Source of the DNA: an uncultured Bacteroidales bacterium
GTDB taxonomy: Bacteria > Bacteroidota > Bacteroidia > Bacteroidales > Bacteroidaceae
DNA length: 42,375 bases
Direction: 5' to 3'
Assembly (NCBI GenBank): GCA_902778265.1
Contig: CACYXI010000012.1
Coordinates: 1 to 42,375 of the forward strand
The position numbers were made by a program, and so were the translations under genes. Positions 1-7,391 of this stretch are shown here, in pieces (position 1 is the first letter of the stretch; the number at the start of each line of letters is the position of its first letter). The notes under the pieces were generated by a model. It did not search any database, was not told the origin of the DNA, and saw only the letters and a list, made by a program, of their open reading frames with translations.

Positions 1-86
1 TGAAGGAAAACGGTTTCTACAATCAGCTATACTGCGGTTGCGAGTTCAGCATACGAAAAGAGAAATTAGAGGAAAGTGTAAAGTAG
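1..86 (+). CDS. queH: Epoxyqueuosine reductase QueH, C-terminal end only
   Basis: The gene begins before the window. The frame starting at base 3 reads through to TAG at 84-86 and ends with NQLYCGCEFSIRKEKLEESV. The YCGCxxS ending is the conserved C-terminal Cys-rich tail of QueH (DUF208), the iron-sulfur enzyme that reduces epoxyqueuosine to queuosine in tRNA anticodons. Only about 27 residues are visible, so the call rests on this tail. The next gene starts 14 bp downstream on the same strand, across heptad-like repeats (GTGTAAA, GTAGAAA), so the two may share a transcript. Confidence 0.65.
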   Translation, partial: KENGFYNQLYCGCEFSIRKEKLEESVK

Positions 87-100
87 AAAGTGTAAAGAAT

Positions 101-1768
101 ATGAAAAGAACATTAGCTGTTATATCTCTTGCTTTTATGGCTCTTACAGGCTTCGCACAGGATTTCTATCTTGGCGCGGACATCAGTTGTAAGACTGAAC
201 TGGAGAGCAAGGGTAGAAAACTATACAATTGGAAAGGTGAGGAGCGTGAATGTACTGCCCTGATGAAGGAGATGGGCATGAATGCCATCCGCTTGCGTGT
301 GTGGGTTGATCCTTCGGAGCATGAAAACTGGTGCAACAAGGAAGACCTGTTGGCGAAGGCAAAGCGTGCTAAGGAACTCGGTATGGAGGTTATGGTGGAT
401 TTCCATTATAGTGACTGGTGGGCTGATCCTGCCAAGCAGAACATTCCGAAGGCATGGGAGAAACTATCGTTCAAGAAAATGTGCACGGCATTGGCTACCC
501 ATACCAACGAGGTGCTTACTCTTCTGAAGGATAATGGTATAACCCCTAAATGGGTGCAGGTGGGAAATGAGACAAGCAATGGCTTGCTCTGGCCTCTCGG
601 AAAATTCGATCAGAACCCAAAGCAATATGCAGGATTCTTTGCTGCGGGATATGATGCCGTTAAGGCTGTTTTCCCTGATGCACAGGTCGTCGTGCACCTT
701 GACAGCGGCTTTGATAGCAGTCTTTATAGTCGTAACCTCGATGCTTTGAAGGATAACGGTGCCAAGTGGGATATTATCGGTATGTCTCTCTATCCATATT
801 GGGCAATGAAGTCGGGTAAGGAGTCTAATGCCGTTATGACTATCCACGACTGCTTGAAGAATATCCGTCGCGTGAGCGAGAAATACGGTACTGACGTTAT
901 GATCGTTGAGACTGGCTATGAGGTCGATGAGCATAAGCCTTGGCTCATGGAGCAGGGTAGGGAACAGTATGCTGAGCTTATCCGTAGGATGAAGAACGAT
1001 ACTAAGGGCCGTTGCAAGGGTGTGTTCTACTGGGAGCCTGAATGCCGTCCGTCGCAGTATAATCTCGGTGCATTTACCGAGGAAGGAAAACCGACGACCA
1101 TAATGAGAGCCTTGCTCGATGAACAGATTCGTGAGGGTAAGATGGATATGGCTGCGAAGTATGACCGTAAGCTTGTCAAGCTCCACACTACTGAGGGCGA
1201 CATTATTATTGAACTGTATAACGAGACGCCCAAGCATCGTGATAACTTCCTTCGACTTGCCAAGACAGGTGCGCTCGATTCAACTCTCTTCCATCGCGTC
1301 ATAAAGAATTTTATGATACAGGGTGGCGATCCTGACTCTAAGACCGCCACTTACACCTCTGTAGATAATCCTACGCCACTCGGCAACTCTGTCGTACCGG
1401 CTGAGAATGGCGAGGAGCATATAGATGCCGAGATTCTCTATCCTCAGTACTTCCATAAGCGTGGAGCGCTTTGTGCAGCGCGTGATGGAGATGACAAGAA
1501 TCCAGAGTTCAAGAGTTCCACTTCTCAGTTCTATATCACATGGGGTAAGTGGCCGGTGCAGAAGGGCAAGAATCCGTACAAGGAATGTCTTGAGTACTAC
1601 GAGGGCTATCAGCAGAGCGGCACTCCGTGGCTTGATGGCGGCTATACCGTTTTCGGGCAGGTCATTTCTGGTCTTGATGTGGTCGATAAGATTCAACAAA
1701 CTGAAACGGATGGTCTCAACCGACCTTTGATAGATGTTAGAATCCTGAAGTTTGAGGTGTTGAATTAG
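101..1768 (+). CDS. Secreted GH53 endo-beta-1,4-galactanase fused to a cyclophilin-type peptidyl-prolyl isomerase
   Basis: A 555-aa protein. The start at 101 is preferred over an upstream in-frame ATG at 38 because it begins a clean signal peptide (MKRTLAVISLAFMALTGFAQ). Residues about 22-340 are a GH53 arabinogalactan endo-galactanase barrel, with acid/base Glu157 in WVQVGNETS and nucleophile Glu270 in MIVETGYE. Residues about 358-555 form a full cyclophilin domain: TTEGDIIIELYNETPKHRDN, then FHRVIKNFMIQGGD with the catalytic Arg near 399, SQFYI, and the C-terminal FGQVISGLDVVDKI. GH53 enzymes cut beta-1,4-galactan side chains of pectin; cyclophilins isomerise Xaa-Pro bonds. Both domains look intact, joined by a short charged linker (KMDMAAKYDRK) with no stop or frameshift. 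Export to the periplasm or surface is inferred from the signal peptide. Each domain is confident; the reason for the fusion is unknown. Confidence 0.92.
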   Translation: MKRTLAVISLAFMALTGFAQDFYLGADISCKTELESKGRKLYNWKGEERECTALMKEMGMNAIRLRVWVDPSEHENWCNKEDLLAKAKRAKELGMEVMVDFHYSDWWADPAKQNIPKAWEKLSFKKMCTALATHTNEVLTLLKDNGITPKWVQVGNETSNGLLWPLGKFDQNPKQYAGFFAAGYDAVKAVFPDAQVVVHLDSGFDSSLYSRNLDALKDNGAKWDIIGMSLYPYWAMKSGKESNAVMTIHDCLKNIRRVSEKYGTDVMIVETGYEVDEHKPWLMEQGREQYAELIRRMKNDTKGRCKGVFYWEPECRPSQYNLGAFTEEGKPTTIMRALLDEQIREGKMDMAAKYDRKLVKLHTTEGDIIIELYNETPKHRDNFLRLAKTGALDSTLFHRVIKNFMIQGGDPDSKTATYTSVDNPTPLGNSVVPAENGEEHIDAEILYPQYFHKRGALCAARDGDDKNPEFKSSTSQFYITWGKWPVQKGKNPYKECLEYYEGYQQSGTPWLDGGYTVFGQVISGLDVVDKIQQTETDGLNRPLIDVRILKFEVLN

Positions 1769-1783
1769 CAAAAGTATAAATTG

Positions 1784-1824
1784 AGAAGTAAAAAGTATGG
1801 TTACGATTCATACTTTTTACTTCT
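1784..1824. repeat. Compact intergenic palindrome, A/T-arm family
   Basis: A perfect 16-bp inverted repeat, AGAAGTAAAAAGTATG at 1784-1799 and its complement at 1809-1824, with a 9-nt loop GTTACGATT. It is the shortest member of the dispersed A/T-arm family. It lies between two plus-strand genes, and the right arm ends in a T-rich run, so it could act as a transcription terminator for the GH53 fusion gene. Confidence 0.85.
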
Positions 1825-1842
1825 AATTCTATTAATTTGAAA

Positions 1843-3246
1843 ATGAACCGATTATATTTGTTTTTTGTGTTACTCTCAGTTTCTGTTTTCACCTTCGCAA
1901 AAGGTGAAGATCAGTTGAAACCTCGCCTTGTGGTGATGACCGATATTGGCGATTGTGATGTGGAACCAGATGATATGCAGTCGGCTATCAGGTTGATGGC
2001 GTATGCCGATATGTTCGAGATAGAGGCTATAATGACTACCGTGGGATGGAACTGCGACCCTTATCCTGAAGAGTGGGCGCAATATCTTGATAAGGTCGTG
2101 GAGGCATACGGCAAGGATGTGCATAATCTGATGGCACGTTCGAAGCAGAAAGATTTCCTATCGTTGGATAAGGAGAATGGCAAGCAGACCATCGGCTACT
2201 GGCCAAGTATGGAATATGTGAAGTCGCGTTGTATGGCTGGCAGTCATAAGGCTGGAATCGGAGTCATTGGCAAGGATAACGATAGCGAAGGCAGCGAGTT
2301 CCTTATAAAGCTTGCTGATGAAGATGACGAGCGACCGATATGGGTGGCAACATGGGGAAGTGGCAATACGTTGGCGCAGGCTATATGGAAGGTTAAGCAG
2401 ACGCGCACTCCAGAGCAGTTGAAGACGTTTCTGAATAAGTTCCGTGTTTATACCATAACAGATCAGGATATGGTGTATGCCATGCGTATGAATCGAGCAT
2501 ATAGTTCGCACCAGTGGATGCGCAGAGAGTTTAAGAATGACCTGAAGTTTATCTGGGATGAAGGAACATGGCAACTGCAATGCGAACTTGGCAAGCAAGC
2601 ATGGAATAGGCATCAGGAAATGATTCAAGGGCATGGCGAACTGGGCAAGATATACCCTAACTATAAATGGGGTGTGGAGGGTGATACACCTTCGTTCCTG
2701 TACATAATGTCTAATGGACTCAATGATCCTGAAGATCCTACACAGGCAGGTTGGGCAGGATGCCATAAGTTTGGTCTTTGTGTCGACTCGCTGACATACG
2801 CATGGACTTCTTGGCAAGAACCTCAGAAGAGCATTACGGAGGGCTATAAGCGTCGTTTCTATGAAGCAGAGCTGAATGACTTCTGCGCCCGTATGCAATG
2901 GGCGAATGATGGTAAGGGAAATACCAATCCGCGTGTCCTTATTAAAAATAAGTTCTCGCTTGCTCCTATTCATATAAAGGCAAAGGCAGGTGATAGTATT
3001 CCATTATCGGCTGTTGTATCAGATGAGGAAAAGGATAGTTGCTCGATTAACTGGTGGGTGCAACCAGAGGCTTCTACTTATCAGGGAGAAGTGAATGTCA
3101 GAAATTTATCTATGGGAACCGCTGCTATTTCCGTTGATGTACCGAAGGATGCGAAGGGCAAAACTATTCACGTTGTGTGCGAAGTAAAGGATAATGGAGA
3201 GATTCCATTGACTTCGTATGCCAGAGTGATTCTGGAGGTTGAGTAG
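1843..3246 (+). CDS. Secreted DUF1593 (nucleoside-hydrolase-like, Sde182-type) protein
   Basis: A 467-aa protein. I take ATG 1843 (MNRLYLFFVLLSVSVFTFAK signal peptide); the open frame also has a TTG at 1837. The N-terminal half matches the DUF1593 / Sde182 nucleoside-hydrolase-like domain: RLVVMTDIGDCDVEPDDMQS supplies the acidic cluster that binds calcium in nucleoside hydrolases, followed by WVATWGSGNTLAQA and a C-terminal beta-rich domain (about 380-467, GDSIPLSAVVSDEEKDSCSI) typical of the Sde182 family. Family members are secreted and found in polysaccharide-degrading bacteria; Sde182 was described as cellulose-binding, but the reaction is not established. It follows the GH53 fusion on the same strand, separated only by a palindrome, so a role in plant glycan use is a reasonable inference. 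Confidence 0.85.
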   Translation: MNRLYLFFVLLSVSVFTFAKGEDQLKPRLVVMTDIGDCDVEPDDMQSAIRLMAYADMFEIEAIMTTVGWNCDPYPEEWAQYLDKVVEAYGKDVHNLMARSKQKDFLSLDKENGKQTIGYWPSMEYVKSRCMAGSHKAGIGVIGKDNDSEGSEFLIKLADEDDERPIWVATWGSGNTLAQAIWKVKQTRTPEQLKTFLNKFRVYTITDQDMVYAMRMNRAYSSHQWMRREFKNDLKFIWDEGTWQLQCELGKQAWNRHQEMIQGHGELGKIYPNYKWGVEGDTPSFLYIMSNGLNDPEDPTQAGWAGCHKFGLCVDSLTYAWTSWQEPQKSITEGYKRRFYEAELNDFCARMQWANDGKGNTNPRVLIKNKFSLAPIHIKAKAGDSIPLSAVVSDEEKDSCSINWWVQPEASTYQGEVNVRNLSMGTAAISVDVPKDAKGKTIHVVCEVKDNGEIPLTSYARVILEVE

Positions 3247-3256
3247 AGAAGGAGGT

Positions 3257-3363
3257 AAATGAAAAATGAAAAGTGAAAAATGAAAAATACAGGTTAGTAT
3301 ATATTGCGAAGAAAGATAGCGAATGCTACTAACTTGTATTTTTTATTTTTCACTTTTCATTTC
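3257..3363. repeat. A/T-arm palindrome (TGAAAAA heptads)
   Basis: The left arm is four degenerate heptads (ATGAAAA, GTGAAAA) ending in ATACAGGTTAGTA; the right arm, from TACTAACTTGTAT, is its imperfect complement ending TTTTCACTTTTCATTT. The core between the arms is about 30 bp. It sits directly after the DUF1593 stop codon and could terminate transcription. Confidence 0.85.
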
Positions 3364-3738
3364 CACGTGTTAATTGTCTGTATTACACTCATATAGGTGA
3401 TATTGACGGAAAGTGTTTGAGATACAGAGAATTTTGTGTTTTCGCTAAAATAATACTATGCTGAAAACGTAGAAAATACACTAATTTAATTTGCGAAAAA
3501 GATTGAAATTCCTTGTAAAAAATTTGGAGGAACCAAACTTTTTTTGTACTTTTGCAAATGTCAAACAGAAAGACATTCAGTCTGAGTTTGTACAATAAGA
3601 AAGAAAAAGCATTCTCCTTTTTTGTGACGTCTGCTGTCGCTTTCATAAATTTTACATTTATTCCAATTAATATTCAATCATAGAGGCTGGTTGTAGAAAC
3701 CACAATTGCTAATTTAAACAATTAACCACTAATACAGT
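3364..3738 (+). promoter_or_regulatory. Gene-free stretch holding the promoter and leader of the HAD nucleotidase
   Basis: A good Bacteroidetes promoter: TTTG at 3523-3526, a 20-bp spacer, and TACTTTTG at 3547-3554. Transcription would begin near 3560, giving a leader of about 175 nt. Within the leader a small hairpin (TGGTT, loop GTAGA, AACCA) lies near 3690. No recognisable riboswitch or gene is seen. Confidence 0.7.
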
Positions 3739-4239
3739 ATGAAAAAGAAAGTTGTATTCTTTGATATGGACAATGTCCTTGTTGACTTTGAATCTGCTTT
3801 GTATTCTGACCGGATAAAGGATCAGGTGTCAAAGTATGAGAGTGTAGTAGATGGAGTGAAGAAAACGAATTATGATGACATTCCAGATATTTTTAGTTAT
3901 TCCAAGCCTGTTGAGGGTGCAGTAGAGGCTCTGAAAACCATTTCACAGAAGTTTGAGGTGTTTATCATTTCGCATGCTTCATGGGCTAATCCTCTTTCGT
4001 GGAGCAATAAACTGGAGTGGGTGAAGAAATACTTCGACTCTGATAATGTTAATGGCACGTTCTACAAGCGCCTCGTCTTGGCGCAGGATAGGGATGTGAC
4101 CACTATGACCGACTCATATCTTGTTGAGGGACAACCGCATCACAAGACTGGTGGCAAGATTCTCTATCTCAACAAGAATAATGGTGATTTCCGTGACTGG
4201 TCATCGGTTGTTAATCATCTTATGCAGCAAGCGGTGTAA
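3739..4239 (+). CDS. HAD-superfamily 5'(3')-deoxyribonucleotidase-like protein
   Basis: A 166-aa cytosolic protein. Motif I is FFDMDNVLVD, with nucleophile Asp9 and Asp11, and motif II is FIISHAS; both fit the NT5C / YorS-type nucleotidases that dephosphorylate (deoxy)nucleoside monophosphates. The length also fits that family. The expected C-terminal metal motif (GDYLIDD in relatives) reads TDSYLVEGQPHH here, so an acidic pair is weakened; activity or specificity may be altered. It stands alone with its own promoter and is convergent with the SIMPL gene. Function is inferred from motifs only. Confidence 0.75.
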   Translation: MKKKVVFFDMDNVLVDFESALYSDRIKDQVSKYESVVDGVKKTNYDDIPDIFSYSKPVEGAVEALKTISQKFEVFIISHASWANPLSWSNKLEWVKKYFDSDNVNGTFYKRLVLAQDRDVTTMTDSYLVEGQPHHKTGGKILYLNKNNGDFRDWSSVVNHLMQQAV

Positions 4240-4253
4240 GGATAATGGGCTCG

Positions 4254-4350
4254 AAAAAGTAAAAAGGAAAAAATAAAAAGGAAAAAGTATGATTACAATA
4301 TGCGGCGAACGGCTGACGTGAAAATACTAATCATACTTTTTCCTTTTTAG
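4254..4350. repeat. A/T-arm palindrome (AAAAAGT/GGAAAAA heptads) between convergent genes
   Basis: Left arm AAAAAGTAAAAAGGAAAAA leads to GTATGATTAC; right arm AATACTAATCATAC continues into TTTTTCCTTTTTAG. The core reads GATTACAATATGCGGCGAAC and then GGCTGACGTGAAAATACT, close to the cores at 5760 and 35905. The right arm ends 2 bp from the stop codon of the minus-strand gene. Its position suggests a bidirectional terminator. Confidence 0.85.
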
Positions 4351-4352
4351 GT

Positions 4353-5063
4353 TTACTCAAGCGAGTACTCAACTGTATTTACCACACGTACCTTCTTTAT
4401 ATATGGTGTGTTGACATCGCGATCTTCGATAGAGAACTGTCCCTGCTGCGCGTTACGGATATCACCGAGCTTACTGTCCGAATCCTCAGCAAACTTCTGT
4501 GCCGTGGTGCGTGCGTTCTTGGTTGCCTCTTCCACCATCTCAGGCTTGATCTTGTTTAGACCTGTGAATTCGTAGGTAATGGCATTGTTGCCATACTCCT
4601 CGCTTACTATTGCTATGCCCTGCTTCATCAGCTCAGACTGGCGACGCATGAGCTGGCGAACCTTATCCACCTCGGAAGAGGTTACGGTAATAACGCTCGT
4701 TGCCTTGTAGCGGTAGTTCATAATCTCGTTGCCGTAGTTATCAGCCTGACGGTCGGAGATAACGGGTGGATTGACGCTTATGTCAGAATCCTTGATACCA
4801 GCCGACTTTAGGAATGCTATTACGCGCTTATTCTTAGACGTGAGGCGGTCGTACATCTCGGATGGATCGTTACCAATCTCCTTGTAGATGAGTGGCCATG
4901 TCACCTTGTCCGCCTTTACCTCGCGTTCAGCGAGTCCCTTGACTGAAACCTTCTTGTCCATCTCCTTGAAGGTAACGATGCCGCTTCGGAGTGAGAAGCC
5001 TGCTATCACCACACCTATGGCGATGATTGCAGCAGAGATAATCTTTTCTTTGTTCATAGTCAT
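4353..5063 (-). CDS. SIMPL domain (DUF541) protein with N-terminal membrane anchor
   Basis: A 236-aa protein. The open frame extends further upstream through repeat DNA, so I choose ATG 5063 (MTMNKEKIISAAIIAIGVVI), with 5057 as alternative. Residues about 6-26 are a hydrophobic anchor or uncleaved signal. The rest is the SIMPL/DUF541 fold: VSVKGLAEREVKADKVTW near the start, a central YRYKATSVITVTSSEVDKVRQL, and the C-terminal TAQKFAEDSDSKLGDIRNAQ segment followed by a short beta tail. SIMPL proteins are periplasmic or envelope proteins of poorly known function, some linked to stress resistance. No partner gene is evident. The region upstream is an A/T-arm palindrome with no clear promoter. 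Confidence 0.85.
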   Translation of the reverse strand: MTMNKEKIISAAIIAIGVVIAGFSLRSGIVTFKEMDKKVSVKGLAEREVKADKVTWPLIYKEIGNDPSEMYDRLTSKNKRVIAFLKSAGIKDSDISVNPPVISDRQADNYGNEIMNYRYKATSVITVTSSEVDKVRQLMRRQSELMKQGIAIVSEEYGNNAITYEFTGLNKIKPEMVEEATKNARTTAQKFAEDSDSKLGDIRNAQQGQFSIEDRDVNTPYIKKVRVVNTVEYSLE

Positions 5064-5065
5064 AA

Positions 5066-5185
5066 AATTAAAATTAAAAAATGAAAAATGAAAAATTATA
5101 AAATACAAGATACATTTTTCTGGTAATTGCATACATGAAAATACTAATCTGTATTTTTCATTTTTCACTTTTCATTTTTCATTTA
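5066..5185. repeat. A/T-arm palindrome (TGAAAAA heptads)
   Basis: Outer arms of TGAAAAA-type heptads close on ATACAAGATAC and GTATTTTTCA. The core contains TGGTAATTGCATACATGAAA followed by ATACTAATCTGTAT, close to the cores at 21375 and 36385. It separates two minus-strand genes. Confidence 0.85.
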
Positions 5186-5211
5186 AGAATACAAGCCTAT
5201 ATTAGGTTGTG

Positions 5212-5592
5212 TTAGCGACGTGGACGATGCTGTTGCGGACGATAAGAGTGATGTGGTGGAGGAGGAGTAGGGCGGCTGAGTCCCATCTCGCGCTCAACTG
5301 AGTGAATCTCATGAAGCGAGAGGTTGCACTTCTTGCATACGTCATGCTTGTTGAACTTATGCTTACCATCCCTGAAGTGCTTCTCCATCTTGCGATCCAT
5401 CCTTACGCTGAAAGTATTGCCGCAATGCTTAGTGTGATTATGACGGATACGGCAGTTCATGTGTACTGTCATTGTATGTGGATCTTTGTGTGCACCGTAC
5501 TTGTCAACGTTAGCGCTTGACTTACCGAATGCTGTTGCTGTGCCGAGGATCATCATTCCGATTACCATCATGCTCTTAAATGTTGCCATCAT
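5212..5592 (-). CDS. Small secreted His/Cys-containing protein, function unknown
   Basis: A 126-aa protein. I start at ATG 5592 (MMATFKSMMVIGMMILGTATAFG), a signal peptide; the open frame upstream runs into the promoter. The mature part is basic and rich in histidine, with CRIRHNHTKHCG and the pair HDVCKKCNLSLHEIH, plus a Pro/His/Arg tail (PTPPPPHHSYRPQQHRPRR). The CxxC plus nearby His residues could bind metal, but I recognise no family. It has its own well-formed promoter just upstream. Confidence 0.6.
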   Translation of the reverse strand: MMATFKSMMVIGMMILGTATAFGKSSANVDKYGAHKDPHTMTVHMNCRIRHNHTKHCGNTFSVRMDRKMEKHFRDGKHKFNKHDVCKKCNLSLHEIHSVEREMGLSRPTPPPPHHSYRPQQHRPRR

Positions 5593-5651
5593 ATTATTAC
5601 TTGTTTTATGAGCCTTGCGACTCGTTAAACTTATGTTCTTTAATTCGATGG

Positions 5652-5682
5652 CAAAAGTACGCATTTTTGTTTATGATGCAAA
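5652..5682 (-). promoter_or_regulatory. Bacteroidetes-type promoter for the small His-rich protein
   Basis: Reading the minus strand: TTTG (5682-5679), a 19-bp spacer, then TACTTTTG (5659-5652). The predicted start is near 5645, leaving a leader of about 50 nt before the ATG at 5592. Confidence 0.75.
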
Positions 5683-5727
5683 AGGAAAAACCATAACCCG
5701 ACACGGATTTTCCCTAATGTTGGGTAG

Positions 5728-5861
5728 GGAAAAAATAAAAATAAAAAGTTAAAAGTTAAAAGTAGCAAGTATGATTACTATATATAGCTAATGGCTGCAC
5801 TAATGGCTGTCGGTATAATACTAACCATACTTTTTACTTTTTATTTTTTACTTTTTACTCA
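5728..5861. repeat. A/T-arm palindrome (AAAAGTT/AAAAAGT heptads)
   Basis: Left arm AAAAATAAAAATAAAAAGTT with further AAAAGTT units; right arm begins AATACTAACCATAC and continues TTTTTACTTTTTATT. The core carries two copies of TAATGGCTG. The right arm overlaps the last codons and the TAA stop (5855-5857) of the PD40 gene, so the repeat supplies the end of that coding sequence. Confidence 0.85.
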
Positions 5862-7270
5862 TTTATCGCCTCCCTTAGCGCCTCCCTTGCCGTGAAGGCA
5901 TTGGTCGTAAATTCTGGGATGTTATACGATTTTAGGAGTTTTTTGTCGTAAATGGCAGTTGACTGCGGAACGGCGAATGGCTTTGTGAATGCCTTACCAT
6001 CCCAATGCATTATGTATGGACGAGTATAGAGACCATCGCCTCTTCGTGAACTGAACACTACCCATTTGCCCGTGCTACTCCAAGTGTGATAGCTATCTGC
6101 ACGTGGAGAGGTGAGTTTGATTATAGGTGATGTTTGTTGGGTGTTAGTTGGTTGCATCCACAAATCTGCCCCCTTATGCCAGATAGAGAAGTTGCCGTAT
6201 TCGTGATGGGTGTATAGAATCCATTTGCCATCGGGTGACTCCCTTGGGAATGATATGCTGCCACCCTGAGTATGAGCATTGTATATCGTATCTACCTTAT
6301 CACCGAACTTGCCCGTGGAGGCATCGAATGGGATGCGGCAGAGGGAATAATGCGCCTTGTCATAGTCGGCAGGAATCTCTACGCTATCGGCCGTGCAATA
6401 ATATAGCGACTTTCCATCGGCACTCCATGAAGGGAATGTCTCGAATGAGAGTGGAGAATGAATCTGCGGACAAGTAAGCACATCGCCAGTCTGGGTGTCA
6501 TATACGATAACATCCGAGCGGAAATCGAATACCTCGATACGGTTGATATCGGTGGTATGGAACATCTGCTTTGTGTCGTTTTGCGAATAGGCAATGAACC
6601 TTCCCTCTGGATGCCATGATGGATAAACGAACGATGGGGAAGGGGAGAGCTTGTCGGTCTTGCCATTCTTCACTATATATGTTCCGCCGTTGTTCTTGCG
6701 AAGGTGAAGCGACATTGTAGAGGCATCACGGTTGCAGAATGAATGGCAGTTCATGCATCCGCCGTTGTTAGCCTTATTGGTGAGGATAGCCTCCTCATCG
6801 TATGTCTCAAGATTACGCTGGTATATGCCCATCTCGTTCCATACCTCATAACCAGGTTCAATGAGGCGGTACGAGAGATATTTGTCGATAGTGTCTGCTG
6901 ATATGGTGATGCTGAACGGATCGTACTCTACCCATTTACTACCGTCATAGCCCTGTATGGTGACTGAAATGGCACCCGCCTTTGCGGTTAGCGTATGCCA
7001 GTCGTCGGGCGAAATGCAAAAGCCGTTTTCGTCATCGCATCCCACCACGGTTTCCGTTTCTCCTGATCTGAACACAGCCTGAAGGTCTGACAGATTGGAT
7101 ATCGAGTCGCAAAGTGCGAATGTAGGAGAAGCAATGTTGCATGGCATTGTCACCTCACTATAGTCGGGATATATCTGCGCCTTTACTTTCAGCGGAGTTG
7201 CGTCCTGATGGGAGAGGGAGCAGGAGACAAGTAATATTGATATTGAATAAGGAAAATATTTAAGCTTCAT
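5855..7270 (-). CDS. PD40/TolB-type beta-propeller lipoprotein with one haem c motif
   Basis: A 471-aa protein with a lipoprotein signal (SISILLVSCSLS, lipid Cys17). The N-terminal part is beta-rich. Residues 172-176 are CMNCH, the only CXXCH in the protein, inside NNGGCMNCHSFCNRD. The C-terminal half has propeller-like repeats: FVYPSWHPEGRFIAYS, FETFPSWSADGKSLYYC, SFPRESPDGKWILYT and YHTWSSTGKWVVFSS, each a PD40/WD40-like blade. Bacteroidetes relatives have been annotated vaguely as cytochrome c biogenesis proteins because of the CXXCH, but nothing here shows such a role; a surface or periplasmic haem-containing propeller is all I can support. It lies downstream of the DUF6057-like gene and the hybrid sensor on the same strand, probably one unit interrupted by a palindrome. 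Confidence 0.75.
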   Translation of the reverse strand: MKLKYFPYSISILLVSCSLSHQDATPLKVKAQIYPDYSEVTMPCNIASPTFALCDSISNLSDLQAVFRSGETETVVGCDDENGFCISPDDWHTLTAKAGAISVTIQGYDGSKWVEYDPFSITISADTIDKYLSYRLIEPGYEVWNEMGIYQRNLETYDEEAILTNKANNGGCMNCHSFCNRDASTMSLHLRKNNGGTYIVKNGKTDKLSPSPSFVYPSWHPEGRFIAYSQNDTKQMFHTTDINRIEVFDFRSDVIVYDTQTGDVLTCPQIHSPLSFETFPSWSADGKSLYYCTADSVEIPADYDKAHYSLCRIPFDASTGKFGDKVDTIYNAHTQGGSISFPRESPDGKWILYTHHEYGNFSIWHKGADLWMQPTNTQQTSPIIKLTSPRADSYHTWSSTGKWVVFSSRRGDGLYTRPYIMHWDGKAFTKPFAVPQSTAIYDKKLLKSYNIPEFTTNAFTAREALREAINE

Positions 7271-7281
7271 ATTTTCTGAAT

Positions 7282-7391
7282 TAAAAATGAAAAGTGAAAA
7301 ATTAAAAATGAAAAATACAATATAGTATTTTTGCGTATAGCCATTATCTGAAAAGTGTAATCAGTATTTTATATTTTTTCATTTTTCATTT
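7282..7391. repeat. A/T-arm palindrome (TGAAAAA heptads)
   Basis: Arms of TGAAAAA-type heptads with an ATACAATATAGTAT inner boundary. The core contains GCGTATAGCCATTATCTGAA. The right arm supplies the final codons (NEK) and the TGA stop of the DUF6057-like gene. Confidence 0.8.

Noticed and set aside
464-1237. Long minus-strand frame opposite the GH53 gene
   Set aside because: A shadow of the GH53 reading frame; no signal peptide, motif or promoter. The same applies to 2158-2973 opposite DUF1593 and 1280-1771 opposite the cyclophilin domain.
3257-3363. CRISPR array (regular short repeats)
   Set aside because: Heptad blocks have no spacers, are too short and degenerate, and form inverted arms; no cas genes are in the window.
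3389-3646. 85-codon minus-strand frame
   Set aside because: It lies across the promoter and leader of the nucleotidase gene; low-complexity Phe/Lys composition; no similarity.
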